Shown here: positions 11,664 through 23,300 of the stretch, one piece after another
Layout of the letters: the number at the start of each line of letters is the position of its first letter
How positions within the stretch are numbered: position 1 is the first letter of the stretch
Assembly: GCA_014904845.1 (NCBI GenBank)
Contig: MU119247.1
Location: 241,336-305,335 of the forward strand
Direction: 5' to 3'
From: Acephala macrosclerotiorum
Taxonomy: Eukaryota; Ascomycota; Leotiomycetes; Helotiales; Mollisiaceae
DNA length: 64,000 nucleotides
The notes under the pieces: model-generated
Database searches by the model: none
Told to the model about the DNA's origin: nothing
The model's input: the letters and a program-made list of their open reading frames with translations, nothing else
Made by a program: the position numbers and the translations under genes

Positions 11664-13304
11664 ATGGCCGATTCCGAAAAGGGAGGCGTTCAACACATCG
11701 AACCCACGGTCTCCGAAGAATCCAACGATGCCCATATCGCAGAATTCACTCCGGAGGAGCAAAAGAAGATCATTCATCGCATTGATCGACGACTCGTCAC
11801 TACACTCGGTGTTATCTACATGTCCTCTATCATGGACAGAACAAACTTGGGTGCTGCAAACATTGCTGTAAGCTTGTGGAACAGAATCGAGAGAAGAGGC
11901 AGGCTGACAGTAACATAGGGTATGGCGACAGGTCTTAATTTGATTGGAGACCGATACAGCCTTATTGTTCTTATCTTTTTCATCCCCTACGTCCTCTTCC
12001 AACCGCCTGCGACTGTGGTACTTCGCAAGGTTAGTTGCTATTCTTCCAAGCGAGAGTTACACAGGATTTAACGTTTTTCAGGTTGGACCACGTCATTTCC
12101 TGTCGGCAATCACTTTACTATGGGGAGCTTGCATGATCGTAAGCCTTCCTCCTAAGCGACCGTTGCACACAATTTAACAGAGTTCAGGGCTTTGGATTTG
12201 TCAAGAAATGGGATCAGATGCTTGGTCTGCGCGTCATCCTCGGTGTTTTCGAAGCTGGCTTCTTTCCGGGCTGCGCCTACCTCCTCTCAACATGGTACAC
12301 GCGCTACGAACTCCAAAAGCGAAATGCAGTCTTCTACCTCATCGGCTCTATGGTCTCCTCTCTCGCCGGCATTCTCGCTTACGGCATTATGCAAATGGAC
12401 GGGGTTGGTGGCCTCGCTGGCTGGCGCTGGATCTTCATCGTACAGCCCCCTCTACCCCTTTCTACACATCCCATCTAACAACATCTAGATCGAAGGCTTG
12501 ATTACTTGTGTCCTCGGCATCATTGGCTATTTCCTCATCGTCGACTTCCCCGAAAAAGCCGTCAACTCCTGGAATTTCCTCTCCTCCCGCGAAAGCGCAT
12601 TTGTCGTCGCACGCATTGAAAAAGACCGCCACGACGCCATTCCCGAACCCTTCCAAATCTCATCCTACCTCAAAAACGCCTTGGATTCCAAAGTCTGGGC
12701 TTTCGCTTCTCTCTTCGGTCTCACAGCCACTAATACATATGCCATTGCCTACTTCCTGCCTGTTATATTGAAAGATGGAATGGGCTTCTCAATCGCAAAA
12801 GCACAATGCCTTGTCGCGCCTCCTTATGTCGCGGCTGCTATTGTCATGTATGGCTGCGCTGTCTTGGGCGATAAATACCACATCCGCGGTCCCATCGTCA
12901 CCTTCAACGCCCTGCTAGGCCTAATCGGCCTCCCCCTCCTCGGCTACGCACACAACAACGCTCTCCGCTACTTTGGCGTCTTCCTCGCCACTATCGCCGG
13001 GAATGCGAATGTCCCTACTGTGTTAACTTATCAGGCGAATAATATCAGAGGGCAGTGGAAGAGAGCTCTTTGTTCCGCTACATTGGTGGGTTTCGGTGGT
13101 ATCGGAGGGATTGTAGGATCTACAGTTTTCAGAGACCAGGATGCGCCGAAGTATGGGCCGGGGATTTTGACGGTTATGATTGCTAATGCGTTGATTATTG
13201 TTATCACTGGGCTGTTGTCAGTCAAGTTCCACCTCGCCAACAAGCGGGTTGGCAGAGGAGGCAAGCCGATTGAGGGGCAGGAGGGGTTTTATTATACTCT
13301 GTGA
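11664..13304 (+). CDS. MFS permease, anion:cation symporter family (Dal5/Tna1-like)
   Basis: Five exons (11664-11867, 11919-12029, 12082-12138, 12188-12439, 12489-13304) give 479 residues; all four introns (49-52 nt) lie in phase 0. The protein has a hydrophilic N-tail, then DRRLVTTLGVIYMSSIMDRTNLGAANIAG, written here in pieces: DRRLVTTLGVIYM, SSIMDRTNLGAANIAG. It continues with GLRVILGVFEAGFFPGC and about 12 hydrophobic helices, the pattern of the Dal5/allantoate-nicotinate subfamily. Such carriers import small organic anions (allantoate, nicotinate, pantothenate, biotin precursors) with protons across the plasma membrane; the substrate cannot be read from sequence. The start ATG has a good context (cccatcatgg). 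It is a stand-alone gene with no catabolic partner next to it. The frame is intact. Confidence 0.88.
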
Positions 13305-15143
13305 CAAGATATTAGGATAAGGGGCCCGTATGAATGAACGAATGATGTAGTCGTGAATCTTGTTTTGGATTTTTTTCTTGGCATTTAGTGTTGTGATTCT
13401 CTCGAGTGAGGCTATGTCAACTCGAGATTGTCACTGTTTCTTTGAAGCCCTTGGTATTGTTAGGTCACGTCCTGATGGGCACACACTTTCGATTTTAATG
13501 TTTGAAGCAAATATATTGGCTTGATCTCACTAGCTGCAAGTCTCGCATCGAAGGTTACACTTCGTGATTCCACTAGCTTCCTCCTCCACCTTCCACACGT
13601 GCTCTACCGCCTTGTCATCTACAAATCCACGCCGATGCTATTTTTGCGAGGCCTAGAATCGCTTGCCAAGGATAGCATTTTGGCTCTAACTTCTTCACTG
13701 AGCTCTTTTTATTCCTGTCGGTGATTATTAGCATGTTGACGAGATTCGAATCGAGTGGGAACTTGAGAGCGTAGCAGCGTGCGAAGAGTCGCAAAACAAT
13801 CCTGCCTTCCTCTGCAAAGTTCATCGTGACTATTGCTGTGCCAGAAAACCAGAGTCCCAAAGAATTGGCTGCCACGTCAAGCATGCGTGCGGCTGAGCTG
13901 CTCTGCAGCTGGATCTGTCAAGATAGTTGCCGAAGCACTTGCCATGTGATGTTGCGTCATCGCACAGGTCTATCATTTGTAAAATACTTGTTTCCTCAAT
14001 CGTTATGGCGTCGGACCTTGTACTTGGTTTTGTGTTGAGGAAAGGATCAACATCTGAATTCGGTGGATGGGATGGCGCGCCCGAGTCCGGATCTGGTCTA
14101 GTATGTATAATCGGACCTAAGAACTCTTCTTGGTCTGAAATTAGTCTTCTTTTTTTTTATATTTTCCTCGAACTGCCAAATAAGTGTTCACACATTACCC
14201 CACACCTTTACGCGAAATTCTACGCTCATCGAATGGTAGTATCAACACAAACAAATTAATATAACGGTTGGCGGAAAAGCTACGGCCGGACTGAAGCACG
14301 CTTCCATCAAATTTGTGCCAGAGGCGAAAGTCCTATGTATTCAAATGTTATCTTCTTGAAGAGATTTTTCGTGCGGAGGATTTGTTTCGATTTGATGATC
14401 AAATTCCTGGCGGGATCTCCTCCCCGCGGCAGATCAGTGACTACCGTCGTATCCCGGGGTAAATTTAGGGCAAATGTCGAGGGACGATATCAGAGTGAAA
14501 GATGATGCATTCTATCTAGTCGACAATAAGCCTTGGGGCAATAGCCAGCTAGCCTCAGGCTAGGCTAGGCTAGCGCTATGCTGACTAAGTACCTACCAGA
14601 CCGAGTCCCTCAACAGCAAACCCCTGGAAATATCATTTTGCCTGATCTTTGTGGCTGGTTTCTGGAGGTTTTCCTTTCCCACGTTCACAATCAATCGAGT
14701 TTTTCGTCTGAAATTGCGTTCAAGATCTGCAGGTCTCAAGCTGTTGTGCTTGTTGGGTAGCCTTCTGTTCTGAGATCCCCAAAGCTTCACTTCATATGGT
14801 CTTCCTCAGATCACTCCCGCTGCTTCGTACGACTTGAAATTTTTAGCTAAAATGCGGTCTGTATGATGTTAAGTATAAAATCGCTACCCAGATTGCAGAT
14901 ATCGTCACATATCTTGGTATTAATTATGGTCCCCGCTCCTAATTGGATACACTCAGAAAGTTTCGCGCACACGTTATAGCCACATTAATTATTGTAACAA
15001 AATAATGGCTATCCCAGTGAATCTAGGCGTAGCTGTTCATCCGAAGAACATTAAGATCACTGTCTTCCCGTTCATTTTTGACAATACGACTCCTAAATAT
15101 CATCTTTTTCATCCATCTCATCTCGTCTTTCAAATTCGCCACC
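13305..15143. other. Intergenic, no gene seen
   Basis: This contains the permease 3' flank and overlapping short frames on both strands (about 13520-14260) without motifs. A short direct repeat (ggctaggctaggctag, about 14557-14572) is the only local structure. The last 130 bp before 15144 form the leader of the small secreted protein gene. Confidence 0.4.
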
Positions 15144-15431
15144 ATGCATTTCTCACTCCTCCTCAGTCTCACCTCCTCAGTCACGGCCCAAGCAGTTCAG
15201 AACTGCAGTGTCAAAGGATACGATAACCGCAAACACCTCGCTTTCCTCGTCAACCCCAATATCACGATTCCAATCGCTTACAAGGTGTGTTATGCTGCTG
15301 CTACCTATTCGAAGTGCGAGAGTTTTGCTGTTGGCGGTGGTTGTTTATTGTATAATGTTGTGGTTAATGGCAACGTTGTTCCTATGAATATGAGCACATC
15401 CACTTTCTATGATGGAACTTGCGCGGTTTAG
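15144..15431 (+). CDS. Small secreted Cys-containing protein, PAN/Apple-like
   Basis: A single-exon 95-residue protein. The start at 15144 is chosen because it has an ideal context (gccaccATG) and begins a classical signal peptide (MHFSLLLSLTSSVTAQA), whereas the longer frame upstream starts with sequence unlike a signal. The mature part of about 78 residues has five cysteines (NC, VC, KC, GGGC, TC) and the motif YSKCESFAVGGGCLLYN, which resembles the central helix/strand of fungal PAN/Apple-like folds (CxxFxxGGGxCLLY). Such proteins are secreted and bind carbohydrate or protein; some act as effectors. An odd number of cysteines leaves one unpaired unless the chain dimerises. The role is unknown. 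Confidence 0.75.
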   Translation: MHFSLLLSLTSSVTAQAVQNCSVKGYDNRKHLAFLVNPNITIPIAYKVCYAAATYSKCESFAVGGGCLLYNVVVNGNVVPMNMSTSTFYDGTCAV

Positions 15432-16267
15432 TTGGTGGGTTGTGTCAAACGGAGGTGCTGTGAGTGATCAATCTTGATTGATTGAAGCCTTATTTTACAG
15501 TCCGAATGCCCTCTTTTATCATGTCCTGCCGATCCTCATTTCCAGAGTGGGGCATCCACCCCTGGCTTTCGACAGGTTGTTTGGTGGAGGATTATTGCAA
15601 GTATTTCTTAAATTGGTTTCCTAGTTTGAGCAGTCGCGGATGCTTTTGGGTAGTGACGATGGTTATCATTGAGGGGAAGTTTGGCTAAATGCGAGGTTCG
15701 TTGGAAGCCCGAGACGATGAGACGAAGTAACTTCTTGTACATACGATGGTTCTGGACTAGACTTGTATATACGCTTGGGGAATGGATGCTTGTTCTTAGC
15801 GCATTCATGACTTTATTGGCTCATGGTTCTTCTTCTTACCTTTGATCATCATGGAGGAAATATTTCGGCTTTCACATGAAACACCTGCTTCAAATTGAGC
15901 TCAAGAGGACCAGAGTCATCCATCTTTCCGTCAGGTCTTGTTTCACAAAGATAGAGGAAATAAACTGAGAAGGAGGCATGAACTTCCAATCGATATGAAT
16001 GTTAATGATCATGTGATTTAGTGCTGAGTCAGTGCTGCGGGGTTTCAAGACCATTCTCGCTCTCTCTGAGAACCATCACCATAATCAATCAATATCATCA
16101 AATTCATCATAAAAGTTGACAATCCATCGTTCGGAGTGCTCGTATTCGCATACTGGCTTGGCTTGGTATCTCGTATTGCTTACGAGACCCTTCAAGCGTT
16201 CTAGAACGTGCTCAAATTCTTCAACGAAACTACGGACTGCGTCCACCAGCATTTGGCCAACTCCACC
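15432..16267. other. Intergenic, no gene seen
   Basis: This is the 3' flank of the small secreted protein gene and the upstream region of the 2EXR gene. Only short unrelated frames are present. Confidence 0.4.
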
Positions 16268-17197
16268 ATGTCTTCGATCACAGAGCCACTCGTTACCCCC
16301 GAATACATACCTGAGACCGCCGCCGAAGTCATAGACCTTATGGCTCAGTATCCAGAGACCAATGAAGTGGTACGAGCAAGATGGCGACGCATGCTGAGTG
16401 CCAAATTATGCGCCACTCTCCGCGACAATGCCTTGAATGCAGAATTAGCAACTGTGCCTTCGCCCGACCTCAAGGCTTCCTTCACCAAATTCTCGGAGCT
16501 TCCTTTCGAACTACGAGCGCGAATTTGGCGCTATGCCGCTGTTCAAGGACCACGGATCGTCGAGATTGAGAGAATTCCTCTCTCTTCCCCTCTGCAGTAT
16601 AGACCATGCCATCCACCCCCCTCCCTTGCACTATCGCAGACTTGCGTTGAGTCACGGCAGGAAGTTCTACTACTCTACAACCTCACAAGGTCCAAGAACG
16701 AGCACAACCGAGTGGTCAGTTCGAAGTGGCTGCGTTACGATTACGATATTATTCTCCTCGACGATTTGGACTTCATACCCTCTCGAAGTGGATATATCAG
16801 CAGGACACAGCTCCCTATCCCGAGTTGTTTCAAGCACATCGAAGCTCTTGCCATGAACCTCGAGTTATTGACGGAGCACTTCCATTGGGCATACATGATC
16901 AGCCATTTCTTTCCGCGGCTCCGAGTCCTGTTTGTGTTGATTGATGATGAACACCATGAGTGTAAACATCAAATTTCCGGCATGGTCCTTCGCCCCATTA
17001 ACCAGACCGCTTTGGAGGAACGCGTACGTCGCACCCTCACGAATACATCTACCGGATCTCCAGGGCCGTTCACAGAGCTGCTGGTGAATGCTGGGTATGG
17101 AGCAGCTCTCGAGCAGCATATTCAGGGTAGATTGTGGAACATAAATCCTCAAGGTTATCCCATGGTCGTGGCTCTGGACTACTCCTTTGCTTGGTGA
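16268..17197 (+). CDS. 2EXR domain protein
   Basis: An intronless gene for 309 residues. The start at 16268 (tccaccATG) is preferred to an in-frame ATG 60 bp upstream because its context is better and family members begin close to the EXR core. The 2EXR signature is clear: FTKFSELPFELRARIWRYA, then GPRIVEIER, LSQTCVESRQEVLLLY, WLRYDYDIILLDDLDF and HIEALAMNLELL. The family is large in Leotiomycetes and Sordariomycetes, related to F-box-like proteins, and has no defined biochemical function. This copy has no stop or frameshift and is one of four 2EXR loci in the window, two of which are broken. Confidence 0.82.
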   Translation: MSSITEPLVTPEYIPETAAEVIDLMAQYPETNEVVRARWRRMLSAKLCATLRDNALNAELATVPSPDLKASFTKFSELPFELRARIWRYAAVQGPRIVEIERIPLSSPLQYRPCHPPPSLALSQTCVESRQEVLLLYNLTRSKNEHNRVVSSKWLRYDYDIILLDDLDFIPSRSGYISRTQLPIPSCFKHIEALAMNLELLTEHFHWAYMISHFFPRLRVLFVLIDDEHHECKHQISGMVLRPINQTALEERVRRTLTNTSTGSPGPFTELLVNAGYGAALEQHIQGRLWNINPQGYPMVVALDYSFAW

Positions 17198-17473
17198 TAA
17201 AATGGGAATTTTGGGCAGCAACTTAATTGGAACTCAAGGAGTTGACAAACACGAGAGCAAAGTCGACATCCTAATCACCAAAACTTCTTGCTCTCATTTG
17301 GTGATTGTAAGCAGTCCTTCGGTCTATCATTGGCTACGTCTCTTTCTCATAGTCTCACTCGGTGTTGTCCTAGCCGCATCTGAAGAATTGCCTTGTGTCC
17401 TAACCAAACCTACCTCAGTATCAGCAACATCACGATACCTCCCTTACCTCTATTCCACCCACTGCTATCCACG

Positions 17474-18625
17474 ATGCTCGATCTAATTACTGCTCCCAAC
17501 CTGACAGGCGTCGTCCGATTCGTGAAGTTCAGCATCAAAATCGTGTCGAAAGGCTACAAGATTTCCAAGTCTGTCGATAAGGCTCTCGCAGAGAAGATCG
17601 AATCGGATTGCATATGATCTCCCCAAGCTCTGTGCGAGGCTCGGAGCATCAACCACCTCAGGGAATAGTTCACATACGCCAACTATGGATGAAACAAGAA
17701 TCGAGGAAATGGCAGGTGGCTGTAGCGGCGGAAATTATCGAGGCTTTGCAGCGACTGAAACCCCAAGTCAAGTCAGAAATTGGAAAAGTTATTAGCAGGC
17801 GCTGAAATGCGTAATCACAAAGGATAAATTGGACAACCTAGCACATCGACTTTCGGCATAGAGAGAATAATTGCAATTGCAGGTTTAGTGTCTCTGAGGT
17901 ACCCATCCTCAGACTCCGTTTTGTGCTTCGGAGAAATTCTAACTTCAATTTCTTGCTAGAACTAATATCGACCTTCTCCAGCTCCGACAATCTCAACAAT
18001 TCGATTGCCTCGAGAAGAGGGCACAGTCCCTCCTTTATCTACTTCTCGAACAAAAGGTCCAGACCCGAATTGAATACGAAACAACAGGCCATAGCGTCGT
18101 CAACGAAAACAATCTCACTCGGAATATAATGGTGAATAGACATGGACGCGTCCTGCAGGGGATTTGAGAGGCCTTAAAACAGAAGCAATTCGATGGAGTT
18201 CAATGCTCCCCAAATGCTGATACGGGGCTTGTGGTTGCTACGAATCCCCCAACTGGACCTTTGGTCTCTCCACTTTCTGGGCATCGGCCATCTTCCAGAG
18301 CTAGTTGCGGAGGCGCACGCTTGAACATTCGAATAAGTCTTCGGCGACCCGCGAGCAGATTCACGTCCATGGAACAGTTTTGTGGACTGGCTGAAAGATA
18401 AAGGCAGGATAATCTTTTGGATTAGTGGGAAAGCCAGCTCTGGGAAATCCACGCTTGTGAAATTCTTGTATGATGACGATCGGATGCATCTGTCGTTAAA
18501 GAGCTGGGTAGGAGAGGTCCTCTTGATTGTCATTGGCCACTTCTAGAATGACGGAGAAATTTTACATAGGTCCGAAACAGGCTTTCTAAGAGTCCTATTG
18601 AAGGCTATCTCGGGACAGAATGCTG
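17474..18625 (+). pseudogene. NACHT-type NLR (STAND) pseudogene, N-terminal and P-loop part
   Basis: The copy begins MLDLITAPNLTGVVRFVKFS, followed by SVDKALAEKIE, the ALKCVITKDKLDNLAHRLS segment typical of fungal NLR N-terminal domains, the linker THEWV-like region just before the NACHT domain, and then WNSFVDWLKDKGRIIFWI with Walker A GKASSGKST (about 18424-18453) and SETGFLRVLLKAI. Several stops interrupt it: before QALK, in the pre-NACHT linker and after VIGHF, where family members have FWN. A frame change lies near 17610. The rest of the NACHT domain and all C-terminal repeats are missing, because carboxypeptidase sequence starts at about 18600 in the opposite direction. Intact relatives act in fungal non-self recognition and programmed cell death. 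The stops fit RIP-type G-to-A and C-to-T changes. Confidence 0.75.
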
Positions 18626-19658
18626 CTTGACTCAACATGTCTGTACACCCATTGATAACTCCTATGGCATCGATATAGATTGGAATTGCTCCATTCTTCT
18701 TCCGCGGCGTGCTGTTGATCTTCTCGTTCTGCTCCTCAAAATATGCCGTGTAGGTGGGTGTGGATTTACCCCCGAACTGGATCACAGGGCTAATGTATAC
18801 TTGATTTGGTGGCGGAAAAGATACTCACGAATTCTGTCCAGAGGGAGATTTTGTCTTCGGCAGGCCTACAGGCAGGGAATCTATAAAATGTAATTAATAG
18901 GAACTCTGCAGATGCAGCCTGGAGGCCTGGCAAGTTACTCTTGAAGCCAAGCCTGCGCAAAATGCCACAGGGCATGAGCACCATGAGTTGTGGTATTAGC
19001 AGTAGAGTTCTGATCTTGACTAGGGAAAGTTCCAACTACAAAGGTATTGTTCGATTCGGGCGTCCCAGTCGAGAAGTGTGCAGTACTTATGTTCGACGTG
19101 ATTTGATCCAAGGTCCCATTGGTAAGAACGTCGTAGGAGAATCCAGTTTGAGTCGGTTGGTCAATGTAGAGCATATTAACCTCATTGTTCCACGACCATG
19201 GATTGAGCGTCGTGCTGTTCGAGTCTTGATTTATGGCACATGGGCCGTTTTCAGACTCCAATGTTATCATCGAGCTGAAGCCTGGCCCACTTTGGATAAA
19301 AACTGCTAAAGGGGAATTTGCAGGATCCTCGCCAGATTCAAAAAACCAGAAGAATAGATTGTTTGGGTAAGATTAGAAAGCAAGGTCCAGAGTTGGAGGA
19401 AGGTGTACATAGCCGCTGAAAGACTTCACCCCAGGTGTGGTCTCGCAAATCTCTGTCTGGAAAAAAAAAAATCATCCGTGTTTAGTTTATTGCAATGAGA
19501 CCAAGCTGTTGATAAGTATTACTAACCTCTTTATATGAGATTGAAACTCCCGGTTATATTCGTGATTGAATGGTGGTTATCCCTTCAGGCTTTGGTGGGA
19601 ATTTTGAGGCGATCAGTTTATAGAGATAGGCCCACAGGAGAATCTTGTTAAGAGCCAT
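18597..19658 (-). pseudogene. Serine carboxypeptidase (S10) pseudogene
   Basis: Read from 19658 on the minus strand: MALNKILLWAYLY, one in-frame stop in the propeptide region, a GTTAGT...CCAG intron (about 19456-19515), ICETTPGVKSFSGYVHLPP, FFWFFESGEDPANSPL, ENGPCAINQDSNSTTLNPWSW and NNEVNMLYIDQPTQTGFSYD. These are the standard S10 blocks. The downstream half is damaged: the WLQE block is followed by a stop and scrambled sequence. The SLWTE block lacks the serine of the family's ESYGG box (TTC where TCC is expected, then FGGK). TYTAYFEEQNEKI and INGCTDML remain readable before homology ends beside the NLR pseudogene. It would have been a secreted acid carboxypeptidase. It cannot be functional as it stands. 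Confidence 0.78.
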
Positions 19659-20387
19659 CGTGAATACTCGGGATTTTCTTTTCCGTGAGGGATATGAAAA
19701 TAAAAATCAGAATGAGAATGGAGTTTTGCGCCTCTTTATAAAATACCTCATCAACCTTACGGAGTTCGCCAAATCTCAAAAGTAACGCCTTTCGGAGCTC
19801 CTTTACGAGGGAGACCATAGAATGCATTTCCTTTGCATATTCCGCAGTAAGCACCTAGACTATATGGGCATCTTCCAATGATTGCGGGGTGGGGGCTGAG
19901 TACAGAAGGTTGTGGATGGTCAAATTATTATACAGGGTTGTTGCAGTAGTCTCATCTGCAGATTTACCTGCCTGCAGCACGAGTACTTGCACGAGTACCT
20001 GTCATAGCCCCTCGCTTGATGCTTAACTTAATTGAGCAAGATCTTCTCTTGATGAAGAAATCTCGGTTCTCGCTCAGTATGACCAAAATTACTCGACTTA
20101 CTCGAGTAGTCACTTGAGTAAACTGAGTTGAGTAGAATAAAGCATAAGTAGTTTATATGAGGTTTATTTTAGAAAGAAATTATATGTCGAAGTCACATGA
20201 TCGATCATGTGATTTTTAGCTAGCATATAAAGGGAAGCTTCCTTCGGAAGCTCTTTTTTTCTTTTTTGTACACAGATATAAGCATGTAACGGCATTAGAT
20301 CGAGACAACGATTTCGGTGCTTCGTGTGTTACCACCCCTAGCCTTCCGACAGTAGAGTTTGGGTAGGGGCGTCTACTCTACTCTACT
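19659..20387. repeat. Repeat-like intergenic DNA with possible LTR remnant
   Basis: About 20000-20351 has a retroelement-LTR look: it starts TGTC and ends GACA, holds a TATA-like box (catataaag) and a strong hairpin (agcttcc-ttc-ggaagct) followed by a T run. Short repeats of ACTCGAGTA/CTTGAGTA type and a (TCTAC)4 tract at about 20373-20393 flank it. No 5-bp target duplication was seen, so the LTR call is tentative. A 68-codon minus-strand frame at 19648-19854 has no recognised motif. Confidence 0.35.
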
Positions 20388-23300
20388 CTACTCATTTTTC
20401 ACACTAGTTTTCACTACACCTCTGACCAGAACCTCTTTAACCCTCACATAAGCTTGAATATTTCCTAATGAGAAATTGCGGATGTGACATGTCTCAACCC
20501 CCGGAGCATTTTGCCACACATCTTTTTCTTTCACGTCAATGACGTGTCCGGCCACCGTGGCAGCGAGACGCGAATCCCATATGCCCACACAGCGGTGCGA
20601 GCTGGAGAGGATATGGACAGCCCGTCGACGGATAATTGGGTCGCGGCGGCGAATGCTCGTTAAGAGCAGAGGCGACAGAATGCCGAGATGAAACAAGAAC
20701 GAGAATGAAGGAATCCCCTGGCATGATGTATCCGTGATGTACGAAGTTGTCAGTTGCTTGGTAAAGACTGCATTGGTGGTGAAAAGGGCTACAGAAGGCC
20801 TTTATATACAAAATAGGGGGGTGGGGCACCCCACCCCCTTAATGAGGCCGGTGGCACCGCTATGTGGTCCCATGTCTCAACTGACAGAAGTCTCAACGAG
20901 AGCTTCAGCTAGCGTGACAATGGTGTTGAATTCTCGTTGAAATTGATCCCGTTTCTTCCGCATCTGTATGTGTGACAGACAGAAAGATCTTTGCTGCGAC
21001 TCTCCAGATTTGAAAAACATATGTATTGTAGTCGGAGGAGCGTTCATGCTGGGGCCCGTCGCCTATAAAATATTAGTTAAACGCACGCAACCAACGCTCT
21101 AGGTATTGAAGACGTTTCCCTCGCTCGGTCTCAATGTCCAGGAGAAGGGTTTCGGAATTAGAAATCCAAGAGGATCAGCTAGCAACATCTCTAAAGTCCG
21201 GTGAAGGTAAAGAGTGCGATCGAGAAAGACACCAAAGCCCCCGTAAGCCCCTCCAAGGCCCCTGAAGGTCTCGGGATCCTTGAGCTTTGAGAAGGGTAGT
21301 GTTGGAAAAACAGGTAGGATTCGAATATGGTTCACGTGAACAGAGCACGGCGGATACGTATCACAGGGCTAGCTTCGCATGAGCCAATCTAATGATGGTG
21401 TATCCTATTGTGTCTATTTTTCTATCTAAGGAGAGACTGCCTCTCCACCGGAGAAAAAACGTTCCGATTTTGCGCACGGGCCAAAAACACCAATTTCTCC
21501 AAAAATCGACTATTTACGAATAAACAACTCACTTTAATCCACTCTACAGTCTACTATGCTTGCTCGCAGAGTCTACAAATGTCGTCAAAAGCATTATACA
21601 CTTTCGTTTGAGATAAAATGGGAAGGTAAGCATGTTAGTATTTCTCAAAAAACTGTTATTATTATTGTAAAGTGCATAAAGTAAAAATGCGATATTAAAA
21701 TCTCGAGAGATGTATTAAAAGATATTACTAATCTCGATTATCGAGTATAAAGTCAAATTATTAAAGAAAAGCAAATTCGGACATTCTATAATCGATTAAA
21801 TAATAGGCTAAAGACTCGAGACAAAAAAAGGACTTTTATAAGAGGAGATACGATCGCAATTGGGACTTTTGTAGAGGATAATAATGTGAAGAAGAAAGAC
21901 AAAGTAGTACTATAAGTAGATTTTGTAAATATAGTCGATGTGAATTTACTAAAAACAAAGTATTTTAAGCTATTAGAAATGCGAGAAATAGATTTTTAAT
22001 CGATTTAAAGAGCATATAAAAAGAACGAGAATATTATTAATATTATTTAGTATAAAAAAAAAAAAAATTGTTTTTAAAATAAATCGATTAACGTTATGAT
22101 TTTACTAGAGAATAACTATAAAAATAATCGCATTTTATTTACTAGAAAAATATTTATTTTTGTAATGAATTTTATTTTAGTGTAGACTTTTAAACAATTT
22201 ATAAGATTAAAAGAAAAAAAAGTTGAAAACATCGAAATAATTTCGTTAATATATACTGTAAAAAAATTACTTCGAAGAATATAAAAATTAAAACTCGAAA
22301 AAAGAATATTTTTAAACTAATTAACGTTTTTATTATCGTTAAAATTAATTATTGGTAGTTTATTACTTATAAAATTTCGAATGAAGTAAATAAAATGATT
22401 TCGAAAATCTATATCGATATTTTGAATTAATTGCGAGAAGATTTACAAAGTATTACTCTTTAATAAAATAAAGATTCCGTTTATTATTCAAAAATTACTA
22501 CATTTTAAACTAAAAAGCATAAAATTAAATTATTTATAAGCTTTAGAAATTCTTTTGATCTCTCGATTATAGAATTAATAGTTTACTCGATTAAAAAGAA
22601 ATTCTATAGTCGTAAATGTACTTTTTAAAAAGTAGCGTTAAAGCGTTTTAAAGAGGTTTTTAGAGAGAATACAAACCAAAATAAAATCAATGAAATATAC
22701 AAATAGTATACTAAAAAGCTATATAAATGCCAGCGGTTTAAAGAGCAAATGACGAAGTACTAGTTAAGTAGATAAATTAATGTTTTTAGTAATAGTGTTT
22801 TTGACCCGTGCACAAAATCGGAACGTTTTTTCTCCGGTGGAGAGGACTGCTCAATATATGGGATATTTGGTGCTTCGTACGAGACGCATATCGTTTCATC
22901 GAGTGCGCCAGCGCACTCGACACGTGATCTGGCATCTCGAACCACGCTCCTCGCGACAGGTAGCGAGTGTCTTTCCGTTTCTCTCAATGTTGTCGAAAGC
23001 AAGGAACTCCCGAGCTCCATCATTTGATTATCCAAGCGAGTAAATAAAGACCTGATGGTCTTCTGGGGCCCGTAGGCAAAGTTTGCAAGAGTGTCGGCAA
23101 TTGCAGTCTGGTGCAGCAGCTTCAACCCTACCAAACATGAGTCATGGCCGACTAGATGTGACCTCGTAGACTTTCAAAACAAGCGAATAGGATACAACTT
23201 AAAAGAAACATTTCGGTAGGGCTCTTCGAGGACAACTTGGTAGAATTTGAAAGCAATGTGATGGCTTTGCCGTATTGCCGCTCGCTGAAGAGATCAGTTA

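Noticed and set aside
13735..13760. ATTCGAATC as a tRNA B-box
   Set aside because: No A-box or acceptor stem at the required distance; no tRNA gene was found in the window.
13521..14259. Overlapping frames on both strands after the permease
   Set aside because: They overlap each other in opposite directions, are short and show no domain or splice logic.
20373..20393. (TCTAC)n tract as a telomere-like repeat
   Set aside because: Only four units, internal, and not the fungal TTAGGG repeat.
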